64,000 nucleotides of DNA from Rhodospirillaceae bacterium (GTDB lineage: Bacteria; Pseudomonadota; Alphaproteobacteria; Rhodospirillales; Casp-alpha2), in contig JABJBP010000111.1 in assembly GCA_018665815.1 (NCBI GenBank), forward strand, positions 23,199 through 87,198, read 5' to 3'. The translations under genes were made by a program, and so were the position numbers. Of the stretch, positions 36,716 to 46,335 are shown piece after piece. Numbering within the stretch: the first letter of the stretch is position 1; the number at the start of each line of letters is the position of its first letter. A model generated the notes under the pieces. That model saw only the letters and a list, made by a program, of their open reading frames with translations, was not told where the DNA came from and did no database searches.

Positions 36716-37081
36716 ATGGCTAAGATTCTTCTCGTCGAAGACAACGAAATGAACCGCGAGATGCTGACGCGGCGACTGACCCGCCGTGGCTACGAGGTGA
36801 TTGTTGCCGGCGACGGCCAAACCGCGGTTGACCTTGCCGGCAGCGACACGCCGGAAGTCATTCTGATGGATATGAGCCTGCCGGTCATAGATGGCTGGGA
36901 AGCGTCGCGCCAGATCAAATCCATCGAAACCACAAAGGATATTCCAATCATCGCGCTCACTGCGCACGCAATGGCCAGCGACCGTGAAAAGGCGTTGGAG
37001 GCGGGTTGTGATGACTATGACACCAAGCCCGTTGATTTGGATCGGCTTTTGTCGAAAATCGACAAGGCTGTAAGCACCTAA
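36716..37081 (+). CDS. Single-domain response regulator (DivK/CheY-like)
   Basis: A 121-residue receiver domain with no output domain. The acidic pair is in LLVEDNEMNRE, the phospho-acceptor is Asp52 in LMDMSLP, the switch Thr is in IIALTAHAM and the Lys in DTKPVDLDRL. NEMNREML and ALTAHAM are typical of DivK-like or hybrid-kinase receivers. Such proteins pass phosphoryl groups between kinases or control a partner kinase. No histidine kinase is nearby. Confidence 0.9.
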   Translation: MAKILLVEDNEMNREMLTRRLTRRGYEVIVAGDGQTAVDLAGSDTPEVILMDMSLPVIDGWEASRQIKSIETTKDIPIIALTAHAMASDREKALEAGCDDYDTKPVDLDRLLSKIDKAVST

Positions 37082-37181
37082 GCCGCAAATCCTTCCATTG
37101 GTGCGCTTCGGGCCAATGTTATCGTGGGAATTGGCATTGCCGAACCGCCCGAAGCCCAACCGCAAATCCGACAGCTGATTT

Positions 37182-37739
37182 TTATTCGCCGTTTTTTAGG
37201 CGGTTGAGGGCACCAACGGCGCCTTCAGGGTCCGCGGTCCCCCAGAAACCCACGGCTGCCCTGAGCGCGCGCAGGCGCCCGAACGGCTCGGTGGCGAAAA
37301 TAATATTGCCGGTCCCATCGGCATGGGTTTCCGATACCACCATCTCGATTTGCTGAGAATTGAAATTGCGCAACGCCTTCCATGGCCGGGTCTGAGCGAT
37401 GATCGCGCGGTAGTTTGTCACGCCGTAGAAGGTGGCCGGCGAGGTCCACCAATGCCAAAATGGCTTAATGGCAAGGCCGGCGCCGAAAATCGTAAATATG
37501 ATGCCGAACATGACAACAAATATGGCCGGGCTGCGTGGGTTTGCCAGCATCGGCTCGTGGGCCATGTAGAGCGCAATGGCGCCAGCGATGAAGATGACGC
37601 GTCCGAAAATGGCTCGAAATGGGTTTGAGCTTGCATAGGTCTTCCGATCCGGTATTCCAGACCACAGAAGATTTTCATCCTCATCCAACTCGGTGCCAAT
37701 CACCTGTGCCGGCGTGAGGGCAGCCTTGGCATCGTTCAT
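37182..37739 (-). CDS. Hypothetical membrane protein, PH-domain-like
   Basis: A 185-residue protein. An N-terminal soluble part (ELDEDENLLWSGIPDRKTY) is followed by two membrane helices (AIFGRVIFIAGAIALYM and AIFVVMFGIIFTIFGAGLAI), then a beta-rich C-terminal part with YGVTNYRAIIAQTRPWKALR and NFNSQQIEMVV. The latter looks like bacterial PH-type domains found after membrane pairs. The gene overlaps the upstream secreted-protein gene by four bases (ATGA), so the two are coupled. Function unknown. Confidence 0.65.
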   Translation of the reverse strand: MNDAKAALTPAQVIGTELDEDENLLWSGIPDRKTYASSNPFRAIFGRVIFIAGAIALYMAHEPMLANPRSPAIFVVMFGIIFTIFGAGLAIKPFWHWWTSPATFYGVTNYRAIIAQTRPWKALRNFNSQQIEMVVSETHADGTGNIIFATEPFGRLRALRAAVGFWGTADPEGAVGALNRLKNGE

Positions 37740-38047
37740 TGCGGATTTTTCTTTGACGTGCAGGTCTCGTCGATGCGGTCGTGTTGGCTGTCATAGGCCA
37801 TCTCGCACACTGTTTGGTCGGCGCCCTTTTTTAATACAAAGGTCGTAACCTGGATGACCCGAGTGAGATTTTCATAGGGCGCGACACCCGGCAGACTGCG
37901 TCGGCTTTCTTCCTTTGAAACGACGCTCCAGCCCGCCGTTCGTAAACCGGCCACGCTTATTTCTTTCGCGGCAATCGGGCCGGCCCAGAGAATCGTAGCG
38001 GCAAAAATGCTGATCGCGGCGCCAGGCATCATGTCGGAAAGTCGCAT
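37736..38047 (-). CDS. Hypothetical small secreted protein
   Basis: A 103-residue protein with a signal peptide (AAISIFAATILWAGPIAAKE) and a short mature part with two cysteines (QTVCEMAYDSQHDRIDETC) that may pair in the periplasm. Stop and next start overlap as ATGA with the membrane protein downstream, suggesting a functional pair. No family recognised. Confidence 0.65.
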   Translation of the reverse strand: MRLSDMMPGAAISIFAATILWAGPIAAKEISVAGLRTAGWSVVSKEESRRSLPGVAPYENLTRVIQVTTFVLKKGADQTVCEMAYDSQHDRIDETCTSKKNPQ

Positions 38048-38151
38048 TCACAGTTTTCCAAGTCGTTGATTCAACGCCACTATAATCGGAGCCGGGGGGC
38101 GCCGTCACGACCTTGCTTGGAGGCCGCCCAACGAGCGGCTAGAATTTGCGC

Positions 38152-38946
38152 ATGCAGCAGTATCTTGATCTCATCGGTCACGTCCGCCAAACCGGTGTCT
38201 TGCGCGGTGACCGTACCGGCACCGGCACGCAGAGCGTTTTCGGCCATCAGATGCGGTTTGACCTGGGCGACGGCTTTCCCGTCCTGACCACCAAGAAGCT
38301 GCATCTGAAATCCATTATTCATGAATTGCTATGGTTTCTGGCCGGCGATACCAACATCAAATACCTGAAAGACAACAACGTCTCGATCTGGGATGACTGG
38401 GCTGACGAGAACGGTGATTTGGGACCCGTCTACGGCTATCAATGGCGGTCCTGGCCAAAGCCGGACGGCAGCCATGTCGATCAGATGACGCAAATCGTCA
38501 ACGATATCCGGAATAATCCCAATTCACGCCGCCATATTGTCTCGGCGTGGAATGTCGCCGACGTCAATCAGATGGCATTGCCGCCGTGTCATTGCCTGTT
38601 CCAATTCTATGTGGCCGACGGCAAATTGTCGTGTCAGCTTTACCAGCGCAGTTGCGATATCTTTTTGGGTGTGCCGTTCAATATCGCGTCCTATGCTTTG
38701 CTGACCATGATGGTCGCTCAGGTCACGGGATTGAAGCCCGGTGATTTCGTTCATACCTTGGGTGACGCACATCTTTATACCAATCATTTTGACCAGGCCG
38801 ATTTGCAGTTGGCCCGCCAGCCGTTGGCGTTGCCGGAAATGAAGATCAATCCCGATATCGATGACCTGTTTGGCTTCACCTTCGATGATTTTGAATTGGT
38901 CGGCTACGAATCACATCCCCATATCGCCGCCCCCATCGCGGTTTAG
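38152..38946 (+). CDS. thyA: Thymidylate synthase
   Basis: A 264-residue ThyA that methylates dUMP with methylene-tetrahydrofolate. The active Cys is Cys146 in [12 protein letters not shown], the same number as in the E. coli enzyme. The dUMP-phosphate Arg lies in [20 protein letters not shown], and [20 protein letters not shown] is the N-terminal loop. ATG 38152 gives the standard length; TTG 38146 would add two residues. folA follows 11 bases later, which closes the folate cycle in one operon. Confidence 0.96.
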   Translation: MQQYLDLIGHVRQTGVLRGDRTGTGTQSVFGHQMRFDLGDGFPVLTTKKLHLKSIIHELLWFLAGDTNIKYLKDNNVSIWDDWADENGDLGPVYGYQWRSWPKPDGSHVDQMTQIVNDIRNNPNSRRHIVSAWNVADVNQMALPPCHCLFQFYVADGKLSCQLYQRSCDIFLGVPFNIASYALLTMMVAQVTGLKPGDFVHTLGDAHLYTNHFDQADLQLARQPLALPEMKINPDIDDLFGFTFDDFELVGYESHPHIAAPIAV

Positions 38947-38957
38947 GCAGTAATATT

Positions 38958-39467
38958 TTGATCCGCGTCTCTTTGATCGTCGCCATGGCTGAGAACCGGA
39001 CGATTGGATTGGACGGCGGGATGCCATGGCATATCTCCGCTGATTTGAAATATTTCAAGCAGATGACCATGGGCTGCCCGGTCATCATGGGGCGGAAGAC
39101 CTATCAATCCATTGGTGGCGCACTGCCCGGTCGGGCCAATATCGTCATTACCCGCAATGAGACCTTTGCGTTGGCGGATGCCGACGTTGTCCATGACATT
39201 GCGGCTGCTGTTCGTAAGGCCAAGGCAATTGCTGAGATTGAGGGCGGCGAAGAAATCTTCGTCATAGGCGGCGCCGAAATTTACGGCCAAGCACTGACTG
39301 AAGCGGATATGATTTACCTGACCGAAATTGCGGCGACGGTGCCGGGCGATGCGTTCTTTCCGGAATGGGCGGAGGAAGATTGGCGCGAAGTCAGCCGTGA
39401 AACCCATCCGCCCGAGAAAGCCGGCGCGCCGGCTTTTAGCTTCGTCGTCATGGCCAGATTGCGCTGA
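38958..39467 (+). CDS. folA: Dihydrofolate reductase
   Basis: A 169-residue DHFR that regenerates tetrahydrofolate after the ThyA reaction. It shows VAMAENRTIGLDGGMPWHISADLKYFK (positions 9-35) with the substrate-binding acidic residue, the NADPH region VIMGRKTYQSIGGALPGR, and IFVIGGAEIYGQAL. The start is TTG 38958, because the nearest ATG would remove the first beta strand. It is in an operon with thyA. Confidence 0.95.
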   Translation: MIRVSLIVAMAENRTIGLDGGMPWHISADLKYFKQMTMGCPVIMGRKTYQSIGGALPGRANIVITRNETFALADADVVHDIAAAVRKAKAIAEIEGGEEIFVIGGAEIYGQALTEADMIYLTEIAATVPGDAFFPEWAEEDWREVSRETHPPEKAGAPAFSFVVMARLR

Positions 39468-39485
39468 AACCGGTTGTCGATCACT

Positions 39486-40052
39486 TCACAGATGGAAACA
39501 ATCGATGGCGATCCACCATTCGCGTTCGAACGGATTGAGCGCGCCGAGGTATATGTTGTCGTTCTTTTTCACATCCGACGTCGGCTCATAGCCCGGTGTC
39601 ATGCCGATGAGAATGGTGCTGACGCAGATCGAATTTTTCTTGAACAACGCAAAAACATCACGTCCGGCGACGGACCGCTCGGTGAAGCGTTTCGTTTCTT
39701 TGGTTTCGCGCCAGCCGGCCAGAGTTAGGGCAGCTTTGATATGCGCGTTCATGTCGATGAGCGTGCGAATTTCCGGGCCCTCGAAATGCGCGCCCGAGCC
39801 CACCGTCAACAGGCGGCAAATGCGGCCTTTGATACCCATTTGATTGGGCGGAAATTCGAATTCCATCCGTCGAAAACCCGGACCCACGGGCAGGCCATCT
39901 TCAAGGGCCGTCCGCACTTCATTGCATTCGGCCGCCGGTAATGGTTCCACTTCCTGAGCGATGGCGGGTACGGCCCGCAACGCACCGACGGTCGGCGCCG
40001 CCAGAAGCAACACCGCAAGTAAACCAGGTAGAATGAGTTGCAGACCCCGCAT
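39486..40052 (-). CDS. Hypothetical secreted protein
   Basis: A 188-residue exported protein. The start at 40052 puts a strong signal peptide first (LILPGLLAVLLLAAPTVGA). The mature part has four Cys, as in AECNEVRTALEDG, GRICRLLTV, NSICVST and IDCFHL, which could form two disulfides. A long frame back to 40193 is not supported. It is convergent with folA and follows apbC on the minus strand. No family recognised. Confidence 0.65.
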   Translation of the reverse strand: MRGLQLILPGLLAVLLLAAPTVGALRAVPAIAQEVEPLPAAECNEVRTALEDGLPVGPGFRRMEFEFPPNQMGIKGRICRLLTVGSGAHFEGPEIRTLIDMNAHIKAALTLAGWRETKETKRFTERSVAGRDVFALFKKNSICVSTILIGMTPGYEPTSDVKKNDNIYLGALNPFEREWWIAIDCFHL

Positions 40053-40126
40053 GGGTCGACATGGTACGGGAAAACGTGCGCCAGCCCAAGGGGTTAGACG
40101 CACATCGTCGGAATTGCCCGGAACCG

Positions 40127-41302
40127 CTATTGAATAACGATCTTCGGCGCGTCGGCTTCGCGGGCCGCCAGGGTCTGGCCGATCTTCTGCCAAACCGCAT
40201 CAGCGATGAACCGGTAGGATTTTGCGTGCGCACCGTCAGGTTGCGAGACAACGATGGGATGGCCGCTGTCCGATGTGGACCTGATTTCAATATCCAAGGG
40301 TATTTCACCCAGGAAATCACAGCCCAGTCGCTCGGCTTCCGTCTTAGCGCCGCCGTGGGAGAAAATTTCCGAGCGCTCACCGCAATGCGGGCAATTGAAA
40401 TAACTCATGTTTTCGACAATGCCGAATACCGGCACGTCGACCTTGCGGAACATATTAAGACCCTTACGGGCATCCAACAGCGCAATGTCCTGCGGGGTGG
40501 AGACGATCACTGCCCCGGTCACCGGTACGCGCTGCGCCATGGTCAACTGTGCATCGCCGGTACCCGGCGGCATATCGACGATCAACACGTCCAACTCGCC
40601 CCAATTCACGTCGCGCATCATTTGCTCAAGAGCCGATTGGACCATCGGTCCGCGCCAGATCATTGGTGTGTCCTCATCGACCAGGAAGCCGATGGACATG
40701 ACCTTGATGCCATAGTTTTCCATGGGTTGCAGAGTTTTGCCGTCATCTGATACCGGCTGGCCGGAAATCCCCATCATGCGTGGCATGGACGGCCCGTAAA
40801 TATCGGCGTCCATGAGGCCGACTTTATGACCGGCGGCGGCCAAGCCTAGCGCTAGGTTGACCGCGGTGGTCGATTTACCGACGCCGCCTTTGCCCGATGC
40901 CACAGCGACAATGGCGTTGACGCCGGGAATTGTTTGCCCGGCTTGCGCCAGTTGTTGTCCACCGGGGCCTTGGTCTTGGCCGTGGGAGTGTCCAGGACCG
41001 CCATGTCCGCCTTGCGGCGGCGGCGGGCCGGGTTCGGTGGAACCGCCACCAGTCCGCTCAGCGGTCAAAACCACGGTTGCCGTCAGGACGCCGGGTAAAT
41101 CAAAGACGGTTTTTTCGGCTTCCTTGCGCATCGGTTCAAGCGCCGCACCGCGCGCCGGATCTACTTCAATGGCGAAGGCAACGTGCCCGTCCTTGACCTG
41201 CAATCCGGAAATCATCCCGCTTGCCACGACATCTTTGCCGCTGTCCGGGTCCTTCACGTTCCCGAGAGCGTCGATGATTTGCTGTTCGCTAACTTCCGCC
41301 AT
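40127..41302 (-). CDS. apbC: Mrp/NBP35-type P-loop iron-sulfur carrier protein
   Basis: A 391-residue protein with an N-terminal MIP18/DUF59 domain (QQIIDALGNVKDPDSGKDVV), a Gly/Pro/His linker (GGHGGPGHSHGQ) and a C-terminal ParA-like ATPase with deviant Walker A VASGKGGVGKSTTAVNL. The CPHC pair in FNCPHCGERSEI bridges a [4Fe-4S] cluster between two subunits. These proteins carry Fe-S clusters to target enzymes. The start at 41302 has GTGGAG upstream; GTG further upstream is an alternative. It is divergent from hflK. Confidence 0.92.
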   Translation of the reverse strand: MAEVSEQQIIDALGNVKDPDSGKDVVASGMISGLQVKDGHVAFAIEVDPARGAALEPMRKEAEKTVFDLPGVLTATVVLTAERTGGGSTEPGPPPPQGGHGGPGHSHGQDQGPGGQQLAQAGQTIPGVNAIVAVASGKGGVGKSTTAVNLALGLAAAGHKVGLMDADIYGPSMPRMMGISGQPVSDDGKTLQPMENYGIKVMSIGFLVDEDTPMIWRGPMVQSALEQMMRDVNWGELDVLIVDMPPGTGDAQLTMAQRVPVTGAVIVSTPQDIALLDARKGLNMFRKVDVPVFGIVENMSYFNCPHCGERSEIFSHGGAKTEAERLGCDFLGEIPLDIEIRSTSDSGHPIVVSQPDGAHAKSYRFIADAVWQKIGQTLAAREADAPKIVIQ

Positions 41303-41483
41303 CCTTGCAAGCTCCACTTGATCTACCAATATTCCCTGTACGCAGGCGTGTTATGACGCGTTGCATCATCGGCGGCACAGGCCTAAAACACTTGCGGTTC
41401 CGCTATATGAAGTAGCGCAACATTCTTAATTTACAAGTTTGGTCTGCCGAAGACGGGCGATTTATTTTACGGAGAGGCGATTT

Positions 41484-42569
41484 ATGTCTTTAAAAGCACA
41501 AGGCGGCGGCCCCTGGGGCGGCGGCGGTAATGGTGGCGGCGGTGGCGGTCGTGGACCCCAGCCCCCAGATATCGAAGAGATTCTGCGTAAAAGCCAGGAC
41601 AAGGTCAAAAGCCTTCTTCCGGGTGGCGGTGGCGCTAAGGGACTGGTTTTGCTTTTATTCGCGGTTGTCGCGGTTTGGTCCTTCAGCGGTGTCTATCGGG
41701 TCTCTCCAGGCGAGCAGGGCGTTGAGTTGCTGTTTGGCAAATACGTCAAGCGGACACCACCGGGATTGCATATCTGGTTTCCCTCACCCATCGGCGGCGT
41801 CATCAAGCCGAACGTTGAACGCACAAACACCATCAACATCGGGTTCCGCGGTACCGGTGACGTGGCCCGCGGCGGCGCGCGCGACGTGCCGCTGGAAAGC
41901 CTGATGCTTACGTCTGATCAAAATATCATCGATATTGATTTCGTGGTGCAGTGGCGGATCAAGAATGCCGCTGACTTCCTGTTCAATATACGTGATCCGG
42001 AAACCACGGTGAAGATTGCCGCGGAAAGCGCCATGCGTGAGGTCATTGGCCAAACGACATTGGAAGAAGCGATTACCTCGAAGCGTCAACAGGTCCAGCA
42101 GGAATCGAAAGTCCTGTTGCAGAAGATCCTCGATCAATACGGTGCTGGCGTCTCGATTGCTGAAATTCAAATGCAAAAGGCCGACCCGCCGCAAGAAGTC
42201 ATTGACGCCTTCCATGATGTGCAACGGGCCAAGCAAGACCAAGAGCGGTCCGTCAACGAAGCGACGGCATACAAGAACGACATCGTCCCGCGCGCCAAAG
42301 GTCAGGCGCAGAAGATGCTGCAAGACGCGGAAGCCTATAAAGAACGTGTCATCAAGGAAGCCCAAGGCGAGGCGGCGCGGTTCTTGTCCGTCTTTACGAC
42401 GTATTTGGATGCGAAGGACGTGACCACGCGCCGACTGTTTTTGGAAACAATGCAAAATGTCCTGAAGAAATCCGAAAAAGTCATTATCGACAAGGGAGAA
42501 GGCGGTGGTCAAGGCGTCGTGCCATACTTGCCGTTACCCGAACTCAAAAAACGCGCTACTGGTCAGTAA
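41484..42569 (+). CDS. hflK: Membrane protease regulator subunit HflK
   Basis: A 361-residue SPFH-domain protein. A Gly-rich N-terminal tail (residues 5-30) leads to a membrane helix (LVLLLFAVVAVWSFSGVY). The SPFH domain starts at VSPGEQGVELLFGKYVK, and a long Ala/Glu-rich coiled coil carries KDQERSVNEATAYKND. With HflC it forms the large cage around the FtsH protease and controls its access to membrane proteins. GGAGAGG precedes ATG 41484. It is followed by hflC at a 15-base gap. Confidence 0.94.
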   Translation: MSLKAQGGGPWGGGGNGGGGGGRGPQPPDIEEILRKSQDKVKSLLPGGGGAKGLVLLLFAVVAVWSFSGVYRVSPGEQGVELLFGKYVKRTPPGLHIWFPSPIGGVIKPNVERTNTINIGFRGTGDVARGGARDVPLESLMLTSDQNIIDIDFVVQWRIKNAADFLFNIRDPETTVKIAAESAMREVIGQTTLEEAITSKRQQVQQESKVLLQKILDQYGAGVSIAEIQMQKADPPQEVIDAFHDVQRAKQDQERSVNEATAYKNDIVPRAKGQAQKMLQDAEAYKERVIKEAQGEAARFLSVFTTYLDAKDVTTRRLFLETMQNVLKKSEKVIIDKGEGGGQGVVPYLPLPELKKRATGQ

Positions 42570-42584
42570 GCGGAGGACCATGAC

Positions 42585-43451
42585 ATGAAAAAAGCTTCCC
42601 TCGCGATCATCGGTGTACTTGTCGTCGTTCTTGGTATTGTCGCCAACAGCGCATTGTTCACCGTACATCAAACAACGCAGGCGTTGATCCTGCAGTTCGG
42701 TAACCCAATCCGTGTGGTTAAGGAACCCGGCCTTCACGTCAAAATGCCGTTCCTCCAGAACGCTGAGCTTTTTGATGGGCGTATTCTTGATCTTGACCCG
42801 CCGGTCCAAGAGGTCATTTTGGCCGATCAAAAGCGGCTGAATGTCGATGCCTTCGCGCGTTACAAGATCACCGACCCGCTTGAGTACCGCAAGCGCGCGT
42901 TGACCGATGCCAACTTTCGCGACGTTTTTGGGCGTCGGTTGAACGCGGCGGTCCGTGCCGAAATCGGCCAGATTCTCTTGGGCGATATGCTGACAGCGAA
43001 GCGCGCCGAAAGCATGCACACCATCACGGAAAAGATGAAATCATCGGCGGCGGAATTCGGCGTTGAAGTGGTCGATGTTCGCATCGGCCGCACCGATCTG
43101 CCCGAAGAAACAGCTCAATCGGTTTACAACCGGATGCGCTCAGACCGTATTGCCCACGCAGCCCAACTACGCGCCGTCGGTGAAGAGCAAAAACTCCGCA
43201 TTCAGGCTGTCGCCGATAAGGACCGCACCATCATCATCGCCGAAGCGCAGCGCTCATCGGAAATCCTGCGTGGTGAAGGTGAAGGTGAACGCAACCGGGT
43301 GCTTGGCGAAGCCTTCGGCAAGGACCCGGAATTTTTTGATTTCTACCGGTCCATGGAAGCCTATGGCCAGGCCCTGGGTGATGGCACCACCATGGTGTTA
43401 AGCCCGGATTCCGAATTCTTCCGGTTCTTCGGTTCCGCCAAGGGAAAATAA
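42585..43451 (+). CDS. hflC: Membrane protease regulator subunit HflC
   Basis: A 288-residue SPFH protein: an N-terminal membrane helix (ASLAIIGVLVVVLGIVANSA), an SPFH domain from TVHQTTQALILQFGNP, then the coiled-coil arm (RSDRIAHAAQLRAVGEEQ) and an end with YRSMEAYGQALGDGTTMVL. Partner of HflK in the FtsH-associated complex. Both genes and degP form one envelope quality-control cluster. Confidence 0.94.
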   Translation: MKKASLAIIGVLVVVLGIVANSALFTVHQTTQALILQFGNPIRVVKEPGLHVKMPFLQNAELFDGRILDLDPPVQEVILADQKRLNVDAFARYKITDPLEYRKRALTDANFRDVFGRRLNAAVRAEIGQILLGDMLTAKRAESMHTITEKMKSSAAEFGVEVVDVRIGRTDLPEETAQSVYNRMRSDRIAHAAQLRAVGEEQKLRIQAVADKDRTIIIAEAQRSSEILRGEGEGERNRVLGEAFGKDPEFFDFYRSMEAYGQALGDGTTMVLSPDSEFFRFFGSAKGK

Positions 43452-43470
43452 TGCGGATTATCTTGCGGCC

Positions 43471-43659
43471 ATGAGCGATCTTTGGGCGGCGTTGGCCTTG
43501 GCGGTGGCGCTCGAAGGGATCGCCTATGCTTTGTTTCCCGATGGCATGAAGCGGATGATGGCCATTGCCATTGAGCAACCCTCTCAGAGCCTGCGCGCGG
43601 CTGGCCTCTGTGCCGCCGTATTCGGCGTCGGCGTCGTGTGGTTGATCAGAGGCGGATGA
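43471..43659 (+). CDS. DUF2065 family small membrane protein
   Basis: A 62-residue protein with two membrane helices (WAALALAVALEGIAYALF and AAGLCAAVFGVGVVWLI) separated by a basic/polar loop (PDGMKRMMAIAIEQPSQSL). The length and EGIAYALFP segment are typical of DUF2065, which is often found right after hflC. Its role is unknown, but the conserved place suggests a link to HflKC/FtsH. Confidence 0.85.
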   Translation: MSDLWAALALAVALEGIAYALFPDGMKRMMAIAIEQPSQSLRAAGLCAAVFGVGVVWLIRGG

Positions 43660-43847
43660 TGGACCCAAAGTATCCCGAAATGTCAGAGAATTACCTTGGT
43701 GGAGCCACGCTTCAGCCACATTCAGCTTACATATATATGGGGCAATCTCGAAGAGGCGCCGTTTGGCGGCATTTCGGGAAGAGATAACTCAAGAGCGGGC
43801 CGGGGCGCAAATGCGCTCCGCCGCTGCGTAGACACGAGGTTCGAGAG

Positions 43848-45317
43848 ATGAAGTCAAACACGTTTATTCAAACCCAGGGAAATTTGGCATATGGACGTCT
43901 GATGGCGGCCTTCGTCGCGGCCATGATGATCGCCTGGGCGGGCGTAGCCCAAGCCAAGGCGCCGGATGGTTTTGCCGATTTAGCAGAAAAATTATTGCCG
44001 TCGGTGGTCAATATTTCGACCACGCAAACGGTTGAGGGCCGTGAAGGCCCGGCCATGCCGCAGTTGCCGCCTGGCTCGCCGTTCGAGGATTTTTTCAAGG
44101 AATTTTTTGACCGCAACGCGCCGCAACAACGCTCGCGCCGGGCGACGTCGCTGGGCTCGGGATTCATTATTTCCAAGGATGGCTATGTGGTCACCAATAA
44201 CCACGTGATCGCTGAAGCCGATGAGATTACTGTTGTACTCCAAGACGATACGCGCCTGACCGCCGAATTGGTTGGCCGCGACCCGAAAACGGATATTGCG
44301 GTGCTTAAGGTCAAGCCGGAAAAAGATTTGCCGGCCGTGCCGTTTGGTAGTTCCGACCGCGCCCGGGTAGGCGACTGGGTCGTCGCCATCGGCAATCCTT
44401 TTGGACTTGGCGGGACTGTGACCGCCGGCATTATCTCGGCCCGCGGCCGCGACATTAATTCCGGCCCCTATGATGATTTCATTCAAACCGATGCTTCGAT
44501 CAACCGGGGCAACTCCGGCGGGCCGATGTTCAACTTGAAAGGCGAGGTTATCGGCATTAATGCGGCGATTTTCTCGCCCAGCGGTGGCAGTGTTGGCATT
44601 GGGTTCGCTATCCCCGCATCGACGGCACAGCCGGTGATCGAGCAATTGATCAAGTCGGGCGCCGTGAAGCGCGGTTGGCTCGGCGTGCATATTCAGGGTG
44701 TCACCGATGAAATTGCCGAGACCTTGGGCCTAGAGAAAGCCGAAGGCGCGCTGGTTGCCAGTGTCATCAAAGACAGCCCGGCAGAAGCAGCCAAAATCAA
44801 GTCTGGAGACGTGATCCTTTCCTTCGACGGAAAATCCGTCACGGAAATGCGCTCATTGCCGAAAATTGTTGCCGAGACCCCAGTTGATCAGGAATCCAAG
44901 GTCATTGTCTGGCGCGACGGCGCGAAGAAATCGTTGCGCGTCGTTGTTGGAGAGTTGGAGGAAGACACCAAGGTGGCAGCGAAAAGCGCTGCGGCCAAAA
45001 GCAAAGGCGGGGAGCGTTCCATTGACGAGATTGGCCTCACCGTTGCAACGCTGACCGACAAGGTTCGCGAACGCTTTAAATTGCCGAAAGATGCCAAGGG
45101 TGTCGTTGTTACAAAAATAGAGAACGACGGCCTAGCGGCTGAAAAAGGTGTCAGGCCCGGTGATCTTGTGGTCGAGGTTTCGACCGAGGAAGTCAGCAAC
45201 CCAACCCAGGTTGTCGAAAAGGTCAAGGAAGCGGTCAAGGCTGGGCGGAAATCCGTGCTGTTCTTATTCGAAGGGCAAGGCGGATTGCGCTACGTCGGCT
45301 TTAGAATCGAAAAATAA
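43848..45317 (+). CDS. degP: Periplasmic serine protease DegP/HtrA (Do family)
   Basis: A 489-residue exported protease-chaperone. Signal peptide: MAAFVAAMMIAWAGVAQAKA. Triad: His119 in VTNNHVI, Asp149 in PKTDIAVLK, Ser223 in NRGNSGGPMF. Two PDZ domains follow at ~280-370 (RGWLGVHIQGV) and ~400-489 (GVVVTKIENDGLAAEKG). It degrades or refolds misfolded envelope proteins. It sits in the same direction 188 bases after DUF2065 and probably has its own promoter in that gap. A strong terminator follows. Confidence 0.95.
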   Translation: MKSNTFIQTQGNLAYGRLMAAFVAAMMIAWAGVAQAKAPDGFADLAEKLLPSVVNISTTQTVEGREGPAMPQLPPGSPFEDFFKEFFDRNAPQQRSRRATSLGSGFIISKDGYVVTNNHVIAEADEITVVLQDDTRLTAELVGRDPKTDIAVLKVKPEKDLPAVPFGSSDRARVGDWVVAIGNPFGLGGTVTAGIISARGRDINSGPYDDFIQTDASINRGNSGGPMFNLKGEVIGINAAIFSPSGGSVGIGFAIPASTAQPVIEQLIKSGAVKRGWLGVHIQGVTDEIAETLGLEKAEGALVASVIKDSPAEAAKIKSGDVILSFDGKSVTEMRSLPKIVAETPVDQESKVIVWRDGAKKSLRVVVGELEEDTKVAAKSAAAKSKGGERSIDEIGLTVATLTDKVRERFKLPKDAKGVVVTKIENDGLAAEKGVRPGDLVVEVSTEEVSNPTQVVEKVKEAVKAGRKSVLFLFEGQGGLRYVGFRIEK

Positions 45318-45345
45318 CTGACTTAGGTTTTGTTATCCGGAGAAG

Positions 45346-45369
45346 CGGCGCCCTCGGGCGCCGTTTTTT
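45346..45369. terminator. Bidirectional terminator between degP and serB
   Basis: Inverted repeat CGGCGCCC / GGGCGCCG around a TC centre, followed on the plus strand by TTTTTT and preceded by GAGAAG. It terminates degP, and in the other direction (GAAAAAACGG side) probably serB. Confidence 0.8.
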
Positions 45370-45376
45370 CATGCGC

Positions 45377-46282
45377 TCAGATTGCAAATTCAGCGCGGCG
45401 GTATCCCTGGTAAAACAGCAGTGCCGTGAGGTCTCCATGATCAATGCGGGCGGGTGCGGCCGTGGCAACCACCGGCTTGCCGTGAAAAGCGACGCCAAGC
45501 CCGGCTTCGCGGATCATCGGCAGGTCGTTGGCACCGTCACCGACGGCCATGGTCGCCCTGGGGTCCAGATTCATTTCCGCCCGTAAGCGCATGAGCGTTG
45601 CCAGTTTCGCTTCCTTGCCAAGGATCGGCCGGGCGACTTCGCCGGTCAGCTTGGCATCAGCGAATATAAATTGATTGGCATGATCCTCGTGAAACCCACA
45701 GGCGGTGGCGACCCGCGAGGTGAAAAACCGGAACCCGCCGGACACCAACACACAATGGGTGGCGTTGGCGGCCATGGTCCGGACTAGTGTTTCAGCGCCG
45801 GCGGTCAATTCGGTTTCGCGGTAGGCATCTTCAAGTGTGCTTTCCGGCAAGCCAGCCAACATAGCGACGCGTTCCGTGATGGCCGTCTCGAAATCCAATT
45901 CGCCGTTCATGGCGCGTGCCGTGATCGCGGCGATTTTGTCTTTCAATCCGACGAATCCAGCCAAATCATCAAGGGTTTCGGATGTCACAATGGTGGCGTC
46001 CATGTCGGCTAGAAAAAGCCGCTTGCGCCGCCCCTGGATGGGTTGGGCCACCATATCCAATATTTCGCCGCTTAGGGCTTGGCAGACAGCGTCTTCGGCG
46101 TCCGATGTGGCGGTGCCCGAAAATGCCAAGTCCGCGGCTTCCTCATCCGCAAGCCAAACAACTTCGGCAGTTTTCGCGTCGAGAGCGTTGAGAGCGCGGC
46201 CCGCCCGCGCGACAATGGCGCTGTTCAGGCCGCCACGCCGGGGCGCAACAATGGTGAGTACGTTATCCGTGTTAGTGTCCAT
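45377..46282 (-). CDS. serB: Phosphoserine phosphatase
   Basis: A 301-residue SerB. An ACT-like N-terminal part (~1-85) precedes the HAD domain: FLADMDATIV (nucleophile Asp and acid Asp), VLVSGGFRFFTSRVA (motif II), GKEAKLATLM (Lys) and AVGDGANDLPMIREAGLG (metal Asp pair). It makes serine from phosphoserine in the cytoplasm. The start at 46282 is chosen from the MDTNTDN beginning; Met codons 12-36 bases further upstream are possible. It is divergent from miaA with 53 bases between starts. Confidence 0.93.
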   Translation of the reverse strand: MDTNTDNVLTIVAPRRGGLNSAIVARAGRALNALDAKTAEVVWLADEEAADLAFSGTATSDAEDAVCQALSGEILDMVAQPIQGRRKRLFLADMDATIVTSETLDDLAGFVGLKDKIAAITARAMNGELDFETAITERVAMLAGLPESTLEDAYRETELTAGAETLVRTMAANATHCVLVSGGFRFFTSRVATACGFHEDHANQFIFADAKLTGEVARPILGKEAKLATLMRLRAEMNLDPRATMAVGDGANDLPMIREAGLGVAFHGKPVVATAAPARIDHGDLTALLFYQGYRRAEFAI

Positions 46283-46335
46283 GGCGCATCCCATAGACGA
46301 TGGTGGCGGTGGTTGCAAAAGTTGCGTGGAGACAG

